The notes: generated by a model from the sequence alone, not told the origin. A stretch of DNA of 64,000 bases from Molanna angustata (GCA_963576475.1 OY754981.1:20029570-20093569); one strand, 5' to 3'. Positions 21,036 to 33,479 are shown, counted from the first letter of the stretch. Translations and numbers: made by a program.

Positions 21036-21570
21036 TAGCTCCGGGGTGTATGAGTTGACTTGTGAGGACTGTTCCGCGATATATATATCGGAAAGACGGG
21101 CCGTAAATTCGAGACTAGAGTCAAAGAACATGTCAGATCCTTGAAAAATTATAAATTCGCGGAATATTTAATACTAAATGACCACCAATTTAATATTCAA
21201 TCAGGTACAAAAGTTCCACACATTAATAAAGTAGGTTTACGCTTGCATAATTTAAAGTCACTTGAAATAAAAAAAGCAATTAATTCGAAAATAAATATAA
21301 CAAATAATCAAGTAAATTTAACTTACAGCCCGCTTTTAAATATGATTCCCCTTTCCATCAGTCTTGCCAATCAAAGCCATTCTACTAAAGACCCGCCCCG
21401 TATGACCTTCCACCAATATCCAAATATATAGCATTCTTTCAAGCACATAGTCACATTCTGCGTTTTGGAACGGTTAGTTCCGAAACCGGTCGCAAATTCA
21501 ATCGATACGTGGTGTAAACAAAGTTAAAAATATTGTTAATTGACACAATAATTAAAATATGTTTATTCAT
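21036..21570 (+). pseudogene. Penelope-like element 3' part: GIY-YIG endonuclease
   Basis: Encodes SSGVYELTCEDCSAIYI, then, after a one-base shift at the ATATATATAT run (about 21080), YIGKTGRKFETRVKEHVRSL, AEYLILNDHQFN and KVGLRLHNLKSLEIKKAI, the GIY-YIG nuclease of Penelope-like retroelements with its usual C-terminal extension; stop at 21431. Downstream, tagttccgaaaccggtcgc at 21475-21493 fits the terminal motif of these elements. The RT part is missing. Frameshifted and truncated. Confidence 0.85.
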
Positions 21571-21599
21571 AATCCAACTTTTGGACTTCTTAATACTAA

Positions 21600-21915
21600 A
21601 TTAAATATAGGTATACACATACACGCTATATCCCTTACGGGGTAAGCAGAGAGAACCGATCGCCATACTCCTCTATTTTTGCACACCTCCTAGCTTCCTT
21701 TACATCCATGCATCGTCTCATACATTCTCGTCGATTATTCAAGCTTCTTATATTTCCTTCCTTCAAAATATCATTCACATGGTGTTGCCATCCCTTTCTG
21801 GGGCGGCCCCTGCTATTCACTCCATCTCTTACACCCATATATATTTTTTTGGTTAGTCGTTCATCATTCATTCTTTCAATGTGTCCAAACCACCTCAAGG
21901 AATTCACTTTCATTT
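21600..21915 (-). pseudogene. LINE family C, C-terminal fragment
   Basis: The - strand reads MKVNSLRWFGHIERMNDERL, TKKIYMGVRDG, SRGRPRKGWQHHVNDILKEG, RRECMRRCMDVKEARR, and ends EEYGDRFSLLTP before the 3' end signature (ggttctctctgcttacccc). This family has copies at 23990-24735, 39835-40000, 46765-48460, 60370-60430 and 60675-61410. Heavily 5'-truncated. Confidence 0.85.
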
Positions 21916-21934
21916 TACTAATATATTGTTAATC

Positions 21935-22960
21935 AATTAAAAATAACGACACAGAAAAAAAATGATGCAATAAAACTTGGGGCACCCTGTGTTATGTTTT
22001 AACGGTGTTGACATTTGTAAATATCATTAATGCTTAAATTATCGCATTATTTATAATTTAGTATAAAGTCGATTTGACTTGTATTATATTGTGAGAGTTT
22101 GACATGGGTCGGGTTGGGTGCGCAAATTATATTTTCTAAAAATACACGTTGTTTTACACACGACGATTTGATATGTCTGTGGATTTTTGAATTGTAACTG
22201 AAATGTTTTGATATGAGTCAATTTTATCTTGAACACAAATAATGGATCTATGAAGTCCAGATGGAACCATCTGTGAGTATATAATTAATAAGATAGACGT
22301 TTCATTTATATCTGCTACTTTAGTAACAGTAAAAAATTATGTTTTGCTAGTTTCCAAACGTATTTAAGTGTACAGAATATCTATCAAAAATGGAAAGTCT
22401 CCGAAAGGAAACGAACTTAAACTCAAATCATCTAGTAAAACTTTATTGGAAGAAATGGTTAGAGTCAATTTAACACCCCTTTTTTGAGTTGGGTCTTACT
22501 AAGTGAGAGAGTCCCTTTAAAATTAAATTCATTTCATGCTTCAATATAAATATATACGGACACAAAGGATAAAATTTCTGAATTAAATTAACATGCTTTT
22601 TTTTTAACAATTAGTAATATGAATTTTTTTTTATTTCTTGGCTCATGCTTTTGTTTTGTGGATCTCAATCAAATTTTATTATTTGTTTATTTACTAATAA
22701 ATGGCATAAATTGCCTTTCACATACATACATATAAAACACATATTGAAGAAAAAATATATATTAAGAAAAACAAATAACATTTAAGTATGCACTTAGAAA
22801 AAAAAGAAAAACTTATCCAGTAAAACAATTAAATATAAAATAAAAAAATTTTACAAGTAAGCAAACATAAAAGTAGATCTACACATGGACTCCAAACAAC
22901 TTAAAGCAGTGTAATGTAATAAACAAAATAAAATTCATTTTAAAATATACAAATCCGCAC
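21935..22960. other. No gene seen
   Basis: AT-rich; no supported frame or repeat. Confidence 0.4.
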
Positions 22961-22964
22961 TGAA

Positions 22965-23055
22965 AATGTGTATGTCGTCCGTTTATATTTATGTTTGGAC
23001 AGCATAAAAATGTGTATGTCGTTCGTTTATATTTATGTTTGGACAGCATAAAAAT
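22965..23055. repeat. 44-bp tandem duplication
   Basis: Two nearly identical adjacent copies of a segment starting aaaatgtgtatgtcgt and ending ttggacagcat, differing mainly by ccgtttat versus tcgtttat. A simple local duplication. Confidence 0.8.
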
Positions 23056-23374
23056 GTCACCTAAATAAGAGTATTCATTCCCAATACTATAGAGACGATT
23101 GACTCTCTAATTAATTTGAGGCTTCAGACGTTTTTAGAAAGTGATTTTCTTATAAAACCGTCAACATGCACTTAATTTTTCAAGCAAGAAGAAAGCAATT
23201 TTTTCATAAATACACAATATTGTAGTTGGTTCTTTTTTATGTCGTCCACATTGACCTGGATTATAAATCTGATCAGACCTGAGATTTTATCTTTGTTCCA
23301 GTATACCACTTTTTACAGCACATTCAAATTAATATTTAACTCAAATTAAACTCCTCTCTGTGGCCCTTATAATA

Positions 23375-23600
23375 ATACAATATCCATTGCTGCTTTTTCA
23401 CTCGAGACTCCCAAAGTCAATCCCAAGGAGCATGGAATCCGTGAAATCTCTCTTAAGTGCCTTTATTTTAGCAAGGTTAGATTATTGCAACGGCGGTAAT
23501 GCAAATTTACCGAATCAGAAAACTAATAAAATTCAATTTGTTTTTAATGCCGGAGATATAAGGTTTTCATGCATCTATGCTTACTATGTTTATAAATCTA
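23375..23600 (+). pseudogene. LINE RT fragment (Rex1/CR1-like)
   Basis: The + frame contains SMESVKSLLSAFILARLDYC, NGGNANLPNQKTNKIQF and VFNAG, resembling the segment after the RT active site in Rex1/CR1-type LINEs (FxxSRLDYCNxL, LQxxxNAAAR). Downstream similarity fades. Probably an old relic. Confidence 0.6.
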
Positions 23601-23854
23601 CATTGGTTAAAGAGCTGCGAAGTATTCTTATGTTTCCTAGTTTAAAAAAAACAATTCATTATATACCTCCAATTCGACCTCTGTTTTTATTCGTTTTAAT
23701 TAATAAAAGAGAATCTTAACATTATTTTAAACTTCCATGATTGAAATTAACAAAGTATAAACTGTATCTTTCAGGGACGCTTGTTTATAGTTGGTTGATG
23801 ATTTTAAAGTCATTTTTATTATTAAAAATGATTTTGTTTTAAGCGCAAATACGT

Positions 23855-23945
23855 TATTATCCGTACTGACCAATAAGTGGTCGTTTCGAAACCGGTTGTA
23901 TCAAATAACTCGTGATAAAAAAAGTGATATGTAAGAATATAAATT
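23855..23945. repeat. Penelope-like terminal motif
   Basis: aagtggtcgtttcgaaaccg at 23875-23894 resembles the motif after the GIY-YIG frame at 21475. No coding part attached. Weak call. Confidence 0.3.
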
Positions 23946-23989
23946 GGATATGTATAGAGAATTCTTAAAAAATATAATTTTCACAAATC

Positions 23990-24735
23990 TTACCATACAT
24001 ACATACCATAACGCCGTGTCCCTAACGGGTTAGACAGAGAGAACCAAACGTCACATTTTTCTATCCTGGCACGCATCCATCGCCTCGTCAACATTCATAC
24101 ATCGTCTCATACATGTTTGTCAATCTTCTTACATTTCTCTCTTTCAGAATGTCGCTCACATGGTGGAGCCATCGTTTTCTTGGACGGGTACGACCTCTTA
24201 TTTCATATCTGTCCAATTTGTATATTTTCTTCGTCAGGCGTTCCTCATTTATTCTCCCCATGTGGCCAAACTAACTCAATGTATTCACTTTCATTATATT
24301 GACGACACATTTCTTTATTTTACATTATTATCTAATGTCTTCATTTCTTACCCCATCATACATCGTCTTGTTGCATATTATAAATAAATAATTAATAATC
24401 AACACTTCCTTGCACCCTGCGCAAGTGGCGAGTTTATTGCCGTATGGCAATTTCTTCCAACTAACCAGTGTTTCCAGCCCAGAGAAGCAATATTTGTGTG
24501 AGAAATGAATTTAAATAAATTTCTCCTCTGCTGGGAATCGAACCCAGGACGCCCGCACAGAAACCGAACGGCTTACCAACTGTGCCACGGCGGTCATATT
24601 ATTCTTCTTAGCGAGCTCAATTTAACTGCATTTATTCTGCATTCATGCGTCTTCCGCCATGTCCATATCTCACTTGCATACATCAGGGTTGGGAATATAA
24701 CTGCATTGTGAATGGCAACAATATTCTCAAAGTAC
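23990..24735 (-). pseudogene. LINE family C fragment interrupted by a SINE B insertion
   Basis: 24000-24373 and 24603-24735 are collinear with the longer copy at 60675-61410 and encode remnants of the same C-terminal RT region (for example LMYASEIWTWRK at the right-hand part, read on the - strand). The SINE at 24382-24594 splits them and is flanked by CATATTAT on both sides. Several frame breaks. Confidence 0.8.
24382..24594 (-). mobile_element. SINE family B with 8-bp target-site duplication
   Basis: About 213 bp. On the - strand: accgccgtggcacagttggt (A box), B-box region gggttcgattcccag, a body with ttctctgggctggaaacact, then gttggaagaaattgccatac and ggcaataaactcgcc, then an A/T tail. Flanked by CATATTAT at 24374-24381 and 24595-24602. 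Near-identical in layout to 61651-61862. The 3' hairpin is borrowed from the LINE family at 18290-18905. Confidence 0.9.
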
Positions 24736-24789
24736 CTAAACAACACTGATTTTTTTTGTTACTAGTAACAAAATTTTATGTTAAAATTG

Positions 24790-24965
24790 ACCGAACTATA
24801 ATGACTACAAAACATTTGGTTCTGTACAACTAAATATTTTGTACACACAGCCAAACAGTACAGTCATAAATAGATAAAAATTAATTACTTATAACAAAGG
24901 TTTGGCTAAAACGCAGGTAGCCTGTTCGTTTGTATATTTTTTCAGGGAATACGTCAGTATACTCA
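24790..24965 (+). repeat. Dispersed repeat shared with 5735-6200
   Basis: Shares ccgaactata, acaaaacatttggtt-like and caaaggtttggctaaaacgc strings with 5735-6180 but lacks the GC-richer insert found there. No coding frame; class unknown. Confidence 0.55.
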
Positions 24966-24969
24966 ACCA

Positions 24970-27010
24970 TATGTACAATGTCTGTACACACAGTTGTATA
25001 TTTCTCTATAATTCGAATAAAGGAATTTGTATTTAATCAGTGCTGCTTTAAAATAATGGTGTTTCACTCAACTGCTATGATGATGAATTCGTGCGTTTGA
25101 ATTGTAATGCTTTATATTTAGCCAAGCAATCATCATCGCATTCATCCCTTGGATGATTATAATTACTTTATTCTACCTGACGCGGAGCTGTGTAACTCCA
25201 AACACGGCAGAATCAAATCACCGTCTAAATTTAGACCAGACATAATCATATTATCCCGGTCTAGATTAGTGTTTTGTTACGCCTCTGGTTAAACAATTTA
25301 TTTCTAAGGCGAAATTGAGGAAGCTTACAATGAACTAAATAACGTTTTCGTTTGTATATTAAACGAGCGAAATTGTACGTTTTTCTACAAAAATACCATC
25401 ACGCAATAATTTCGAATATCATATCGTACTTTTTCAGCATAAATTAATACGTATTGTTCAGCATAAATTAATAAACTTTACTTTACGTATTGTTTTATAT
25501 CAGATTTTTTGTCTCATTTCCAGCGCTGAGGACCAGTTCACTCGCCTCCAGAGTAAATTCCATTTATCATCTTTTACGTATTTTTCTATTTATTTTGATT
25601 TTGCGCATTCTATATTTTATTATTTTAACAATTCTGTCTCTTTTTTAATTCAATTTCAATCAATTATGTATTTTTGCTTATTAGAGCGATCATCATTCAT
25701 TATTTCGTTTTATAGAATTATCACACTACATTAAGGGACTTCGTCGTATTTTCAATGATACGTCTTCATAATAAACTGTGAAATATTTATAAATACGGTG
25801 ACACGTCACTGTTTTTTTATGATTAAAATCTTATTTATGAATATCACTTAAATTTATAGGACAGTGGACCATTTTCTATTCCATAATGTTATTATTTTAA
25901 AAAGGAAACTATTATTTTATGTGATCAATTTTTAAGATGATGAGCATCATAATACTTCGTTACTTACCCAAATAATTCGATTTCATCTTACACATTTCCA
26001 TGATAGCGTAATATTAACCTATTATTTCATTATTTTCGGAGACTTTGTATATATATACTTTAATCTTAGATTTTTTCTAGTAGGTTGTTTATTATAACTA
26101 TTAAATTATTATTTTGACGGCAATTTTGTGTCGTAACCATGTTTTATCAGCATATTATTAATGCTGTATTAAGTAAAGTCTGGTTGCTCAAAAGCCAACC
26201 AGACTTTATATATTGGAAAGACTTCATAATGATGTTGGTTTTGACTTTATAACACGTTTATACACGGTATTCCAATAGAGAATACTACTACGGCTTTATT
26301 TGAGGGTAGTGTGTGACGTACGATGTAGGGGAAGTTAAGTGGAGCACTTACACAAAACAGAAGAAGGAAACAGTAAAGGTAAAATTACGTCGCTGTCAAA
26401 ATTTCTCATTTTTTCTGAAAACGTAAAATGAAAATAGCTTTTGAACTCCCTCGTATGGAATTGTCTCTCCTTGTAGCCAACTTCATCTTGGAAATTGTAT
26501 CTGATATCTTTTGATTTTAAGTCGGTCAGAATCTTCAGACGAACACAGCCCCAGGGAAAGTGTGATGAACCCTTTCGCAATTTAAATCATGATAATTGAC
26601 TTCGATGCTTCACGGTGTCGCAAATAGAAAAGCGTCCCTTGAAACTGTATTATAAAACATAGGTAGGTAAGCGTAAGCTCAATAATTTTAATCTAAAGTT
26701 AGATTGCATCTGATTTTTTTTCAACTCAAGTCGAATATTTTGCTACGTATTTTCCACATGTAATATGTGCATATTATTCTGATGCTATTTTTCGCTTATC
26801 CTTTCGCTTTGATAAACAAAAACACATATACCATCACGCTCTGCTTCTATTGGAGTTGGCAGAAACAGTCTTTTCTTAATGTACATTTTTGATCATTTAT
26901 TTATTAATTTATGATGTTTTAGATTGATAGAATAGATGTTTTTAGATTGTCAGTACTGACGATATTTATGGTATATAACTCCATTATACATAATATATAT
27001 GGTATTTTCA
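24970..27010. other. No gene seen; one perfect hairpin
   Basis: AT-rich. A perfect 13-bp inverted repeat, taaagtctggttg / caaccagacttta, lies at 26174-26186 and 26196-26208. The open - frame at 26335-26580 is unrecognised and unsupported. Confidence 0.4.
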
Positions 27011-27017
27011 AATCAGA

Positions 27018-27103
27018 CAAAATTGATTATGGTTCTACATAGTCAGCCGAAACGGTCATTCCGATTCAAGTAAAATATATATGTAGAACCATAATCAATT
27101 TTG
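27018..27103. repeat. 24-bp perfect inverted repeat around a Penelope-like motif
   Basis: Arms starting caaaattgattatggttc (27018-27041) and ending gaaccataatcaattttg (27080-27103) are exact complements. The loop holds gtcagccgaaacggtc, like the motif at 4681-4700. It lies 200 bp upstream of the host exon ATG. Likely a Penelope-related terminal remnant; a structured RNA is an alternative. Confidence 0.6.
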
Positions 27104-27303
27104 TTATATTTAAAAATACCTAGTTAATAAAATTATTGAAAAAATTGTAACTCAGTTAACACTGTAAATATTAATAATTAGGTATGAAATACACGTTTTT
27201 CTGTACTTTTAGTCTTAAAAGTGTTATATTGTCACAATAATCAACTTGAATGTGAAATAAAAGTTGTGATTGTTTTTTATGTGAATAAAAAGAGTGTATA
27301 AAA

Positions 27304-27532
27304 ATGAGTGACAACAAGTTAGACAAGAATCTGGGGGTCGAGTCGTTGACTTCCTCCACTGAAATGTCAAAGACGCCATCGCCTCCTCACCACACCCCCA
27401 CCAAATTGGAGAGAAGGATGTCGCATTTCAAAGAGTACAAGTTTTTCAGGAGCTTCTCCGCCAAGGTGGAAAATTGGCCGATGAGAAAGGCCGAACAACT
27501 TTGGAGGAGAATGCGAGAGAGAAAAATTGCAG
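27304..27532 (+). CDS. Candidate first coding exon of a host gene (unrecognised)
   Basis: Begins ATG in a good context (tataaaaATGAGTGAC) and ends cag|gtaaat, phase 1. The 76 codons give a Ser/Thr/Pro-rich, low-complexity N-terminus (SKTPSPPHHTPTKLERR) followed by a basic, aromatic segment (KEYKFFRSFSAKVENWP, KAEQLWRRMRERKIA) likely to form an amphipathic helix. It has balanced codon use and better GC than its surroundings, unlike transposon relics here. The upstream 120 bases look like a short AT-rich 5' UTR. Probably one of several alternative first exons. I do not recognise the protein. Confidence 0.65.
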
Positions 27533-27654
27533 GTAAATTAGACGGTTGCATATATTTTTTTCTGTTTCTCATATGAAAACGCATGTAATATTTATAAAAC
27601 TTCATGTATTACAACATCGAAGGTAGTATTGTAAATGTATGTTATCTATATTTT

Positions 27655-28790
27655 TTTAAACAGACTGAATATATCCTACGGCATTCACGAAACAGCCCAC
27701 TCGTGGCTGCAATCTTATTTACATAACCGTTCTCAAAGCATAATAATAAATAAAGAAAAGTCTTTCCCTATGAAAGTGACGACAGGAGTTCCCCAGGGTA
27801 CTGTGCTTGGCCCGTTATTGTTCACACTTTACACAAGAGACATTTTTAATAAAGTAAAATCTCATGATCCACTTGCGCACTGCTACGCTGATGACTGACA
27901 GTTCTACTTTTATTCAACTCCGTGTGAATCATGCCTTCTAAAAGACAAAAATTGTCTATGCATCGAAGAGATAGAGCGGTGGGTGTCTTCAAATAAACTA
28001 AAATTAAATCTAACATAGACCGAATTTCTCTGGACGGCCACACACCGCCGACAATACACCGCCGACAATACACTTGTGTCTCTGTCGCAGACACCGATAT
28101 TATTTCCAAGTCCGCCTCTAAACTTCTCAGAGTACATATTATTGACTCCAGTCTGAGTCTCAAAAACAAATAACAGCACAACATCCTCTGCTTTCTACCA
28201 CTTATGACAAATAAAATCTATCAGACGAAATATATCTGTGGAAGCAACGAAATGTCTAGTAAATGTATTCTGCGCAAACCTCCCAAAGCTTGAGCTAAAC
28301 AAATTTTCTTTCTGTCTGTCTTCAATGCTGCTGCTTGGCTAATCACCGGAGCCGTGAAATTCTCACATATATCCCACCATCTAGGAAATCTTCACTGGCT
28401 GAAAATGCCAGAGAGAGTCAGTACAATTTATAGTTGCTGACTTTCAAAGCGATCCATGGAATGGCTCCCACGTATTTTACAGACTTCTTCATCCCTCTCA
28501 CCGTTGACAAGCGACAAAAAACACTTCGGTTAGCCACCACTTGATCCATGATTGGCAAGTGAACTGAAATAAATAGATTAAACACCACATCCTTCGGTGA
28601 TCGTGCTTTTGGTGTGGCTGGACCAGCCTCGTAGAACAAACTAACACCTGAACTGAGGTGAATCGACAACTTAGCCCTATTCATTCAGGAAACACACGAA
28701 AGCTCACTTCTTCCGCGAGTCTTACAAAAACCTCTAATATATTCAAAGCGCCCTTGAGGCGAGGTTATCACAAAAACGGCGCTATAAAAA
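27655..28790 (+). pseudogene. Decayed Rex1/CR1-like LINE (RT to C-terminus)
   Basis: Starts within the RT: RLNISYGIHETAHSWLQSYL, TGVPQGTVLGPLLFTLYT and the catalytic HCYADD followed at once by a stop (27896). Further along, after several frame breaks: LTFKAIHGMAPTYFTDFFIP, FGDRAFGVAGPAS and ESSLLPRVLQKPLIYS, a typical Rex1/CR1 end. It lies about 120 bp downstream of the host exon donor, inside the intron. Not functional. Confidence 0.85.
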
Positions 28791-28799
28791 TCATCCCAA

Positions 28800-29865
28800 T
28801 TTATTATTATAATTGTGATTCATAATGAATGCATTATGATATCATGAGAATTGCCGCAACTTCTTTTTCAGGCGTAGGCCTTTACTTTTTAAGATTTCTT
28901 GTGAACACACATTATATTTTGGGATCGGTCTTGCAATAGGATATTTGCATGTAATTATTATGTTCAAATACTATGGTATAGTTGTTGATTATTATTTCAT
29001 GTTTTTATGCGTATTTTTATCCTCAATTTCTAAAAGGTATCACACAAAGAATAAGGGTTTTGTAACAATATTTTTTTTGTGTGACACCTTTTATGAATAA
29101 ATATATTTTTTTAACAAAATGAATATTTACATAATGAGTATTTAATTAAATTTATAAAGGCCGATCGATAGCTGAAAATTCTTAATATTGATATTACGCC
29201 TTAATCTGCAATGTGTACAGCTTTGAAAGCTTGTCATACATATTTGTATTATCATTATTACATATTTTATAATCATAATTCTCGTTGATTTCTCTGGTAC
29301 ATAATTCAGCTCATTTCATTGAGTTAACAATTACAGTTAGAATAAGTTATCTGCCCACTAACGTTGAAATTTCGTACATTACTTTCGGGTTAAAATTCCA
29401 AGAAAATATTGAAGAGAAAAAAGACAACACCTTACAATTCAATGTTAAGCACTTACGCCAGCGTCAATTTGAAATATTTCCCCAAAGAAAAATGTTTCTG
29501 GAATAAAGGGCCCGCTGAGGAGGTTTCAGGAATTCAATTATAAGTTCCTTATCGTATCAGGATACTTGTTCGGGGTTTTAGCGAGTTCGCAGGTTCGCGG
29601 TACTGTCTGTAATTTTCAAAATACGTACTTTTTACCACAAATTCTGTGGGAACTCGTTAAACAAAGACAAAATCCTATTAATATTATTAACGCCATCATC
29701 ATCATCATAATTACAAATCAACATCTAAAAAATACTCCTTTCTAGGAACATCTCCCACATCTCTCTCCATTATTACTTTTGTACAAATAAAGAGTCTTTC
29801 TTATCTGTATTAAGACTATTTTGGTCTCTTTGATGTTCCAGATACTACAATACATACATAAATAG
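28800..29865. other. No gene seen
   Basis: AT-rich; a short atcatcatcat run near 29695. Confidence 0.4.
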
Positions 29866-29869
29866 TCAC

Positions 29870-30125
29870 ATCCTTTTTTACATTTATTTTAATAACTCCA
29901 AATATTTCAAAATCATTTTCTTATGTGTATAACGTGTCTCAAACATTTATTGAAAGCTCTAAATATAACAAACGCGTTCTATCATAGCACAAGTATATTA
30001 TATTTCATTTATTTTAGTAACTCCAAATAATTCAAAATCATTTTTTTATGTGTATGAGGTATCTCAAACATTTAATGAAAGCTCTGAATATAACAAACGC
30101 GTTCTATCATAGCATAGGTATTTTT
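29870..30125. repeat. About 123-bp tandem duplication
   Basis: Two adjacent copies start near 29880 and 30004 and share catttattttaxtaactcca, atctcaaacattta-like and aacgcgttctatcatagcac. They differ at several positions, so the duplication is not recent. Confidence 0.75.
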
Positions 30126-30417
30126 TTTTTCATTTTTCATGTAATTTAAATATTTTTTGACAATCATTCGTCAAAAGATATTTTAATTACGACCGACCAA
30201 ATGCTTTTTTTTTTCTTTTCATTTACCTACTATCCTTTTTCATAGTAATTTGCTTGTTTTGTTATACAAATTTTAAAAAGAGTGATTTAGATTGTGTGAC
30301 AAAGAAAATAAATTAAATAATTGTATGAACAATTTTATTTCTAAATCGAATATTTTTTTATTGCATATACGCAAACATTGGATTGTTTTCCCTTTCGGGA
30401 GTCAAATGATATTTTTA

Positions 30418-30742
30418 TTGACAAACTTTTTTTAACATCTCAATAGAGACGAAGTTGGGATATTGTAGAAGAACCATTTACAAATAAACTTTTTTCTCAA
30501 TAGATTTTTCCGTTACTTCAGAGGTGGCAATAGTATAGTTCCTTTTATTCAGGTGAATTGTTACAAACTATTCAAATATATAGAACTTTCAAAAATTACA
30601 TTGATAAGGGAACTCAATAAGAAGGCATAATCGCGTAAACCAGCCGATGACAGGTCGTAAGCCATGTAGGTGCCTCGAGTTCCTGGTTCTTCTACAATAT
30701 CCCAACTTCGTCTCTATTGAGATGTTAAAAAAAGTTTGTCAA
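30418..30742. mobile_element. MITE family H, copy 2 (complete)
   Basis: 325 bp with near-perfect terminal inverted repeats of nearly 60 bp (ttgacaaactttttttaaca at the left, inverted at the right end; then tctcaatagagacgaagttg). The inside includes gatgacaggtcgtaagcc, shared with copies 1 and 3. No ORF. Autonomous partner unknown. Confidence 0.8.
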
Positions 30743-30744
30743 AA

Positions 30745-32260
30745 AAAATTGTATTTCTTTTTCATCGGACAGCAAATTAAAATTTATGATAATGTCATTG
30801 CCTGTTCTCTGTAATCTAATTTAATATGAAAATGAGATCAAATTATTAATATGGAAAGGGTTTTATGACGGGTCTATCAAAGAAAGTTATTAAATTTGCA
30901 CTAAAAGCACTCTCTATCCATTTGAACCCGAATATCTCTTCCCCGGATAACTTCGTAGCGTTTACTCGGTTATGAACACAAATTCAATTTGATCAAAACA
31001 CAATTATTACATCATTACAAGTTCCTATCTAAATTTAACCTTAATTATATCCGAAATATGAACGCCTCAGCGCTTGTCTGAACGTGTCTGCGAGTAAAAG
31101 TCTATCGACATTATCCATAAACCTGATTTATATGTCACGTATCAGCAGAATCCCCTTTGATGTCGTGTCGTCGATCGGTAAATAATAGCAGACCACATGG
31201 GCTACCCAGTATTAGCTGGTGTATCAATAAAGTGTCAATCAGATAATGCAAACACGTACTGAATATGCTTTGGTAAAATCTTTTGAAAGATTTGAAAAAT
31301 AAACGTGTACTGTCTTTGAATTGATTATTTATTTATTTTAATTTAGGGTTTTCTGATTTAGGTTCCAAAAAAATTATATTTTTTATTATTTTTCGGTGGG
31401 AAACACAGCTTTTCATATTGAAATTATGAAACAATTTATACCATTAGTCCAAGATGTAACAGCATGTTACTGGGCGCATGATTGATTTTGATATTTGACT
31501 GAAATATAGTTTATGTTTTTTTTAATATTTTACCTTTTCTTTTTATATTTATTTTCTTTTTTCTCCTCCACATTCTCACCAAAAATAAAACATCATGATG
31601 AATTGATTCAGCCACGTTTTGATAATATCCAGAAATCCATGACAGTTATTATGCACTTCGCTGGTTTGCTGCTGGCTGTTTTTTTTATGGAGTCTCGTCG
31701 ATTTTAGGAGATCTGATGGAATAAAGGTAGTTTATACAGAGCTTGTTTGTTTGTTAATATTAAATTAATTTGTCTAATTTTCTATATTCGACTGCCCTGC
31801 TCTAGGCAGATGCCATCAGCTTCACATTATCAGAAACGGGTTTTGTTATGTAAATCACATTTACATTCAAATGTTATTTCAGAAGAAGGAATTAAGGATT
31901 ATATTCAACAACGCTTTAGCATACGTTAATTGGTTTACACGGAATTCAATTTTCCTTATTTTAGGCTTAGATATAAGCACAGGTCTCGTCGTCTAAGTTA
32001 TATTAATTAATTATTGTTACTAATTGGGTTCAATTTATTTGTTTGCTTGAATAGTTGAAAATTCCGAGGGTAATATTTTGCACAATGGAATTGCTGAAGG
32101 GATATGGGAATTCCGACATTTTGAAAGTGCGCAGTAAGGAATACGTGTTTAATAAACAAATAAGTCGATGTGATTGTGTACGGTATTTTGGAGTGTGAAT
32201 TGATAATTCGATGTGTGAATTGATAATTTGATATGTACTTATGAATTATTTTAATTTTAT
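30745..32260. other. No gene seen
   Basis: AT-rich. Short frames at 31513-31929 (+) are hydrophobic or low-complexity and unsupported. Confidence 0.4.
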
Positions 32261-32264
32261 TTTG

Positions 32265-32460
32265 TACTGCCTCTGGGGCAACTAACAGGTACTATGTCAA
32301 ATATTTATTTAACACGCACCAAATAACCAATTGCCACATTCCAGACTGCACAGATCCAGACTGAAAACATTATTAAAAACTGCGTCTCCACCTGGAATCG
32401 AACCCGGGACCTTATCAAATATCCAATCAACTGAGCCACATACGCCGACTTATTTAAATA
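32265..32460 (-). mobile_element. SINE family A, second copy
   Basis: Same order as 9427-9663 on the - strand: tRNA-like head (gtatgtggctcagttgattg, then gggttcgattccagg) and body ending agttgccccagaggcagtac. Diverged, with small deletions. Confidence 0.8.
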
Positions 32461-32464
32461 TTAT

Positions 32465-33050
32465 TTGACGATTTTTTTTTGAATACCTCTTTACAAATTA
32501 ATATTAAATTGATGTTAACATACAATTAAATTATGTCTCTACTACACAATGTATGTATGAAGTAATGAAGCTATACCGATAGTATAAATTAAGGCGATTT
32601 TATATTGATTTGAATTATAATATTTATAATAGTGAAGTCAGAAATAACTTATTAGTATGTGTGTATATTTTTGTATTATGTGTTCATTGCTTTGATTATT
32701 TTGTGTTTCTCATAATTGTTTTCACTTGAGATGGTTTTTATTTTATTTTTATTTATTTCTATCCAAAAATAAAGAGTAGATATATGTAAGATACAAAATA
32801 ATTGAAGGTAATATAAGCTTATTCATACATAGTAAACATACAAAGTAAATATAAGTTATTTCATTTCAATAAATATCATTTTATTATTTCACTGGTGCTT
32901 ACATAGTTTAAGCCATATCTTTTTGTTTGTATCTTTGTTACTAGCCCCCTTACTAGGCATAGCCTGTGCTATGCCTGTGCTGTGTTTAGTCGACTTTTGC
33001 TTGTTTTCAATGCACAAAAATGGAAATAAATGCTTTAATTCGAATATTTG
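32465..33050. other. No gene seen
   Basis: AT-rich; the short direct doublet cctgtgctatgcctgtgct at 32968-32986. Confidence 0.4.
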
Positions 33051-33054
33051 ACTA

Positions 33055-33200
33055 ATTTTTAACATCTCAATATAGACGAAGTTGGAATTTCATAGGAGAA
33101 CCAGGAACTCAAGGCGCCTAAAGGACTTACGACCTGTCATCGGCTGGTTTACGTAATCACTTTATGCGCTTGCGCAACGTTCACAAATTATGCCTTCTGA
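33055..33200. mobile_element. MITE family H, copy 3 (one end)
   Basis: Begins tttttaacatctcaatatag and acgaagttggaat, then cataggagaaccagg, ggacttacgacctgtcatcg and gctggtttacg, matching parts of copies 1 and 2. The second terminal repeat is not seen. Confidence 0.7.
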
Positions 33201-33309
33201 TTGAGTTGATTTGTAACAGATCATTTAAAAATAAGCCGTTTTTACCATCACCATCTATGAGGAAACGAAAAAAAATTACTGTGGCAAAACAACGTATCAC
33301 ATAGTTCAG

Positions 33310-33475
33310 AAATGAGGTTCATCACCCCTTTTAAATGTTGTCTTTATATATGACGCGAGACTGCTATATGGATATACACGAATGTGTCGTGCTTCCTTTT
33401 ACAAGGTTATGTACACCCACACACCTGTAGCTGGTTACTCCACATTGTCGGATTCGCCATGATGGTGTGAATATA
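33310..33475 (+). repeat. Dispersed repeat family K, copy 1
   Basis: Shares acacctgtagctggttactc, attcgccatgatggtgtgaa and acacgaatgtgtcgtg with 62000-62150 (same strand) and, inverted, with 54440-54600 and 62890-62970. Probably a SINE or LINE 3' region; no coding part visible. Confidence 0.6.
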
Positions 33476-33479
33476 TTAT

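Noticed and set aside
26335..26580. A minus-strand exon
   Set aside because: An open frame of 81 codons in AT-rich sequence with no splice sites or recognisable motif.
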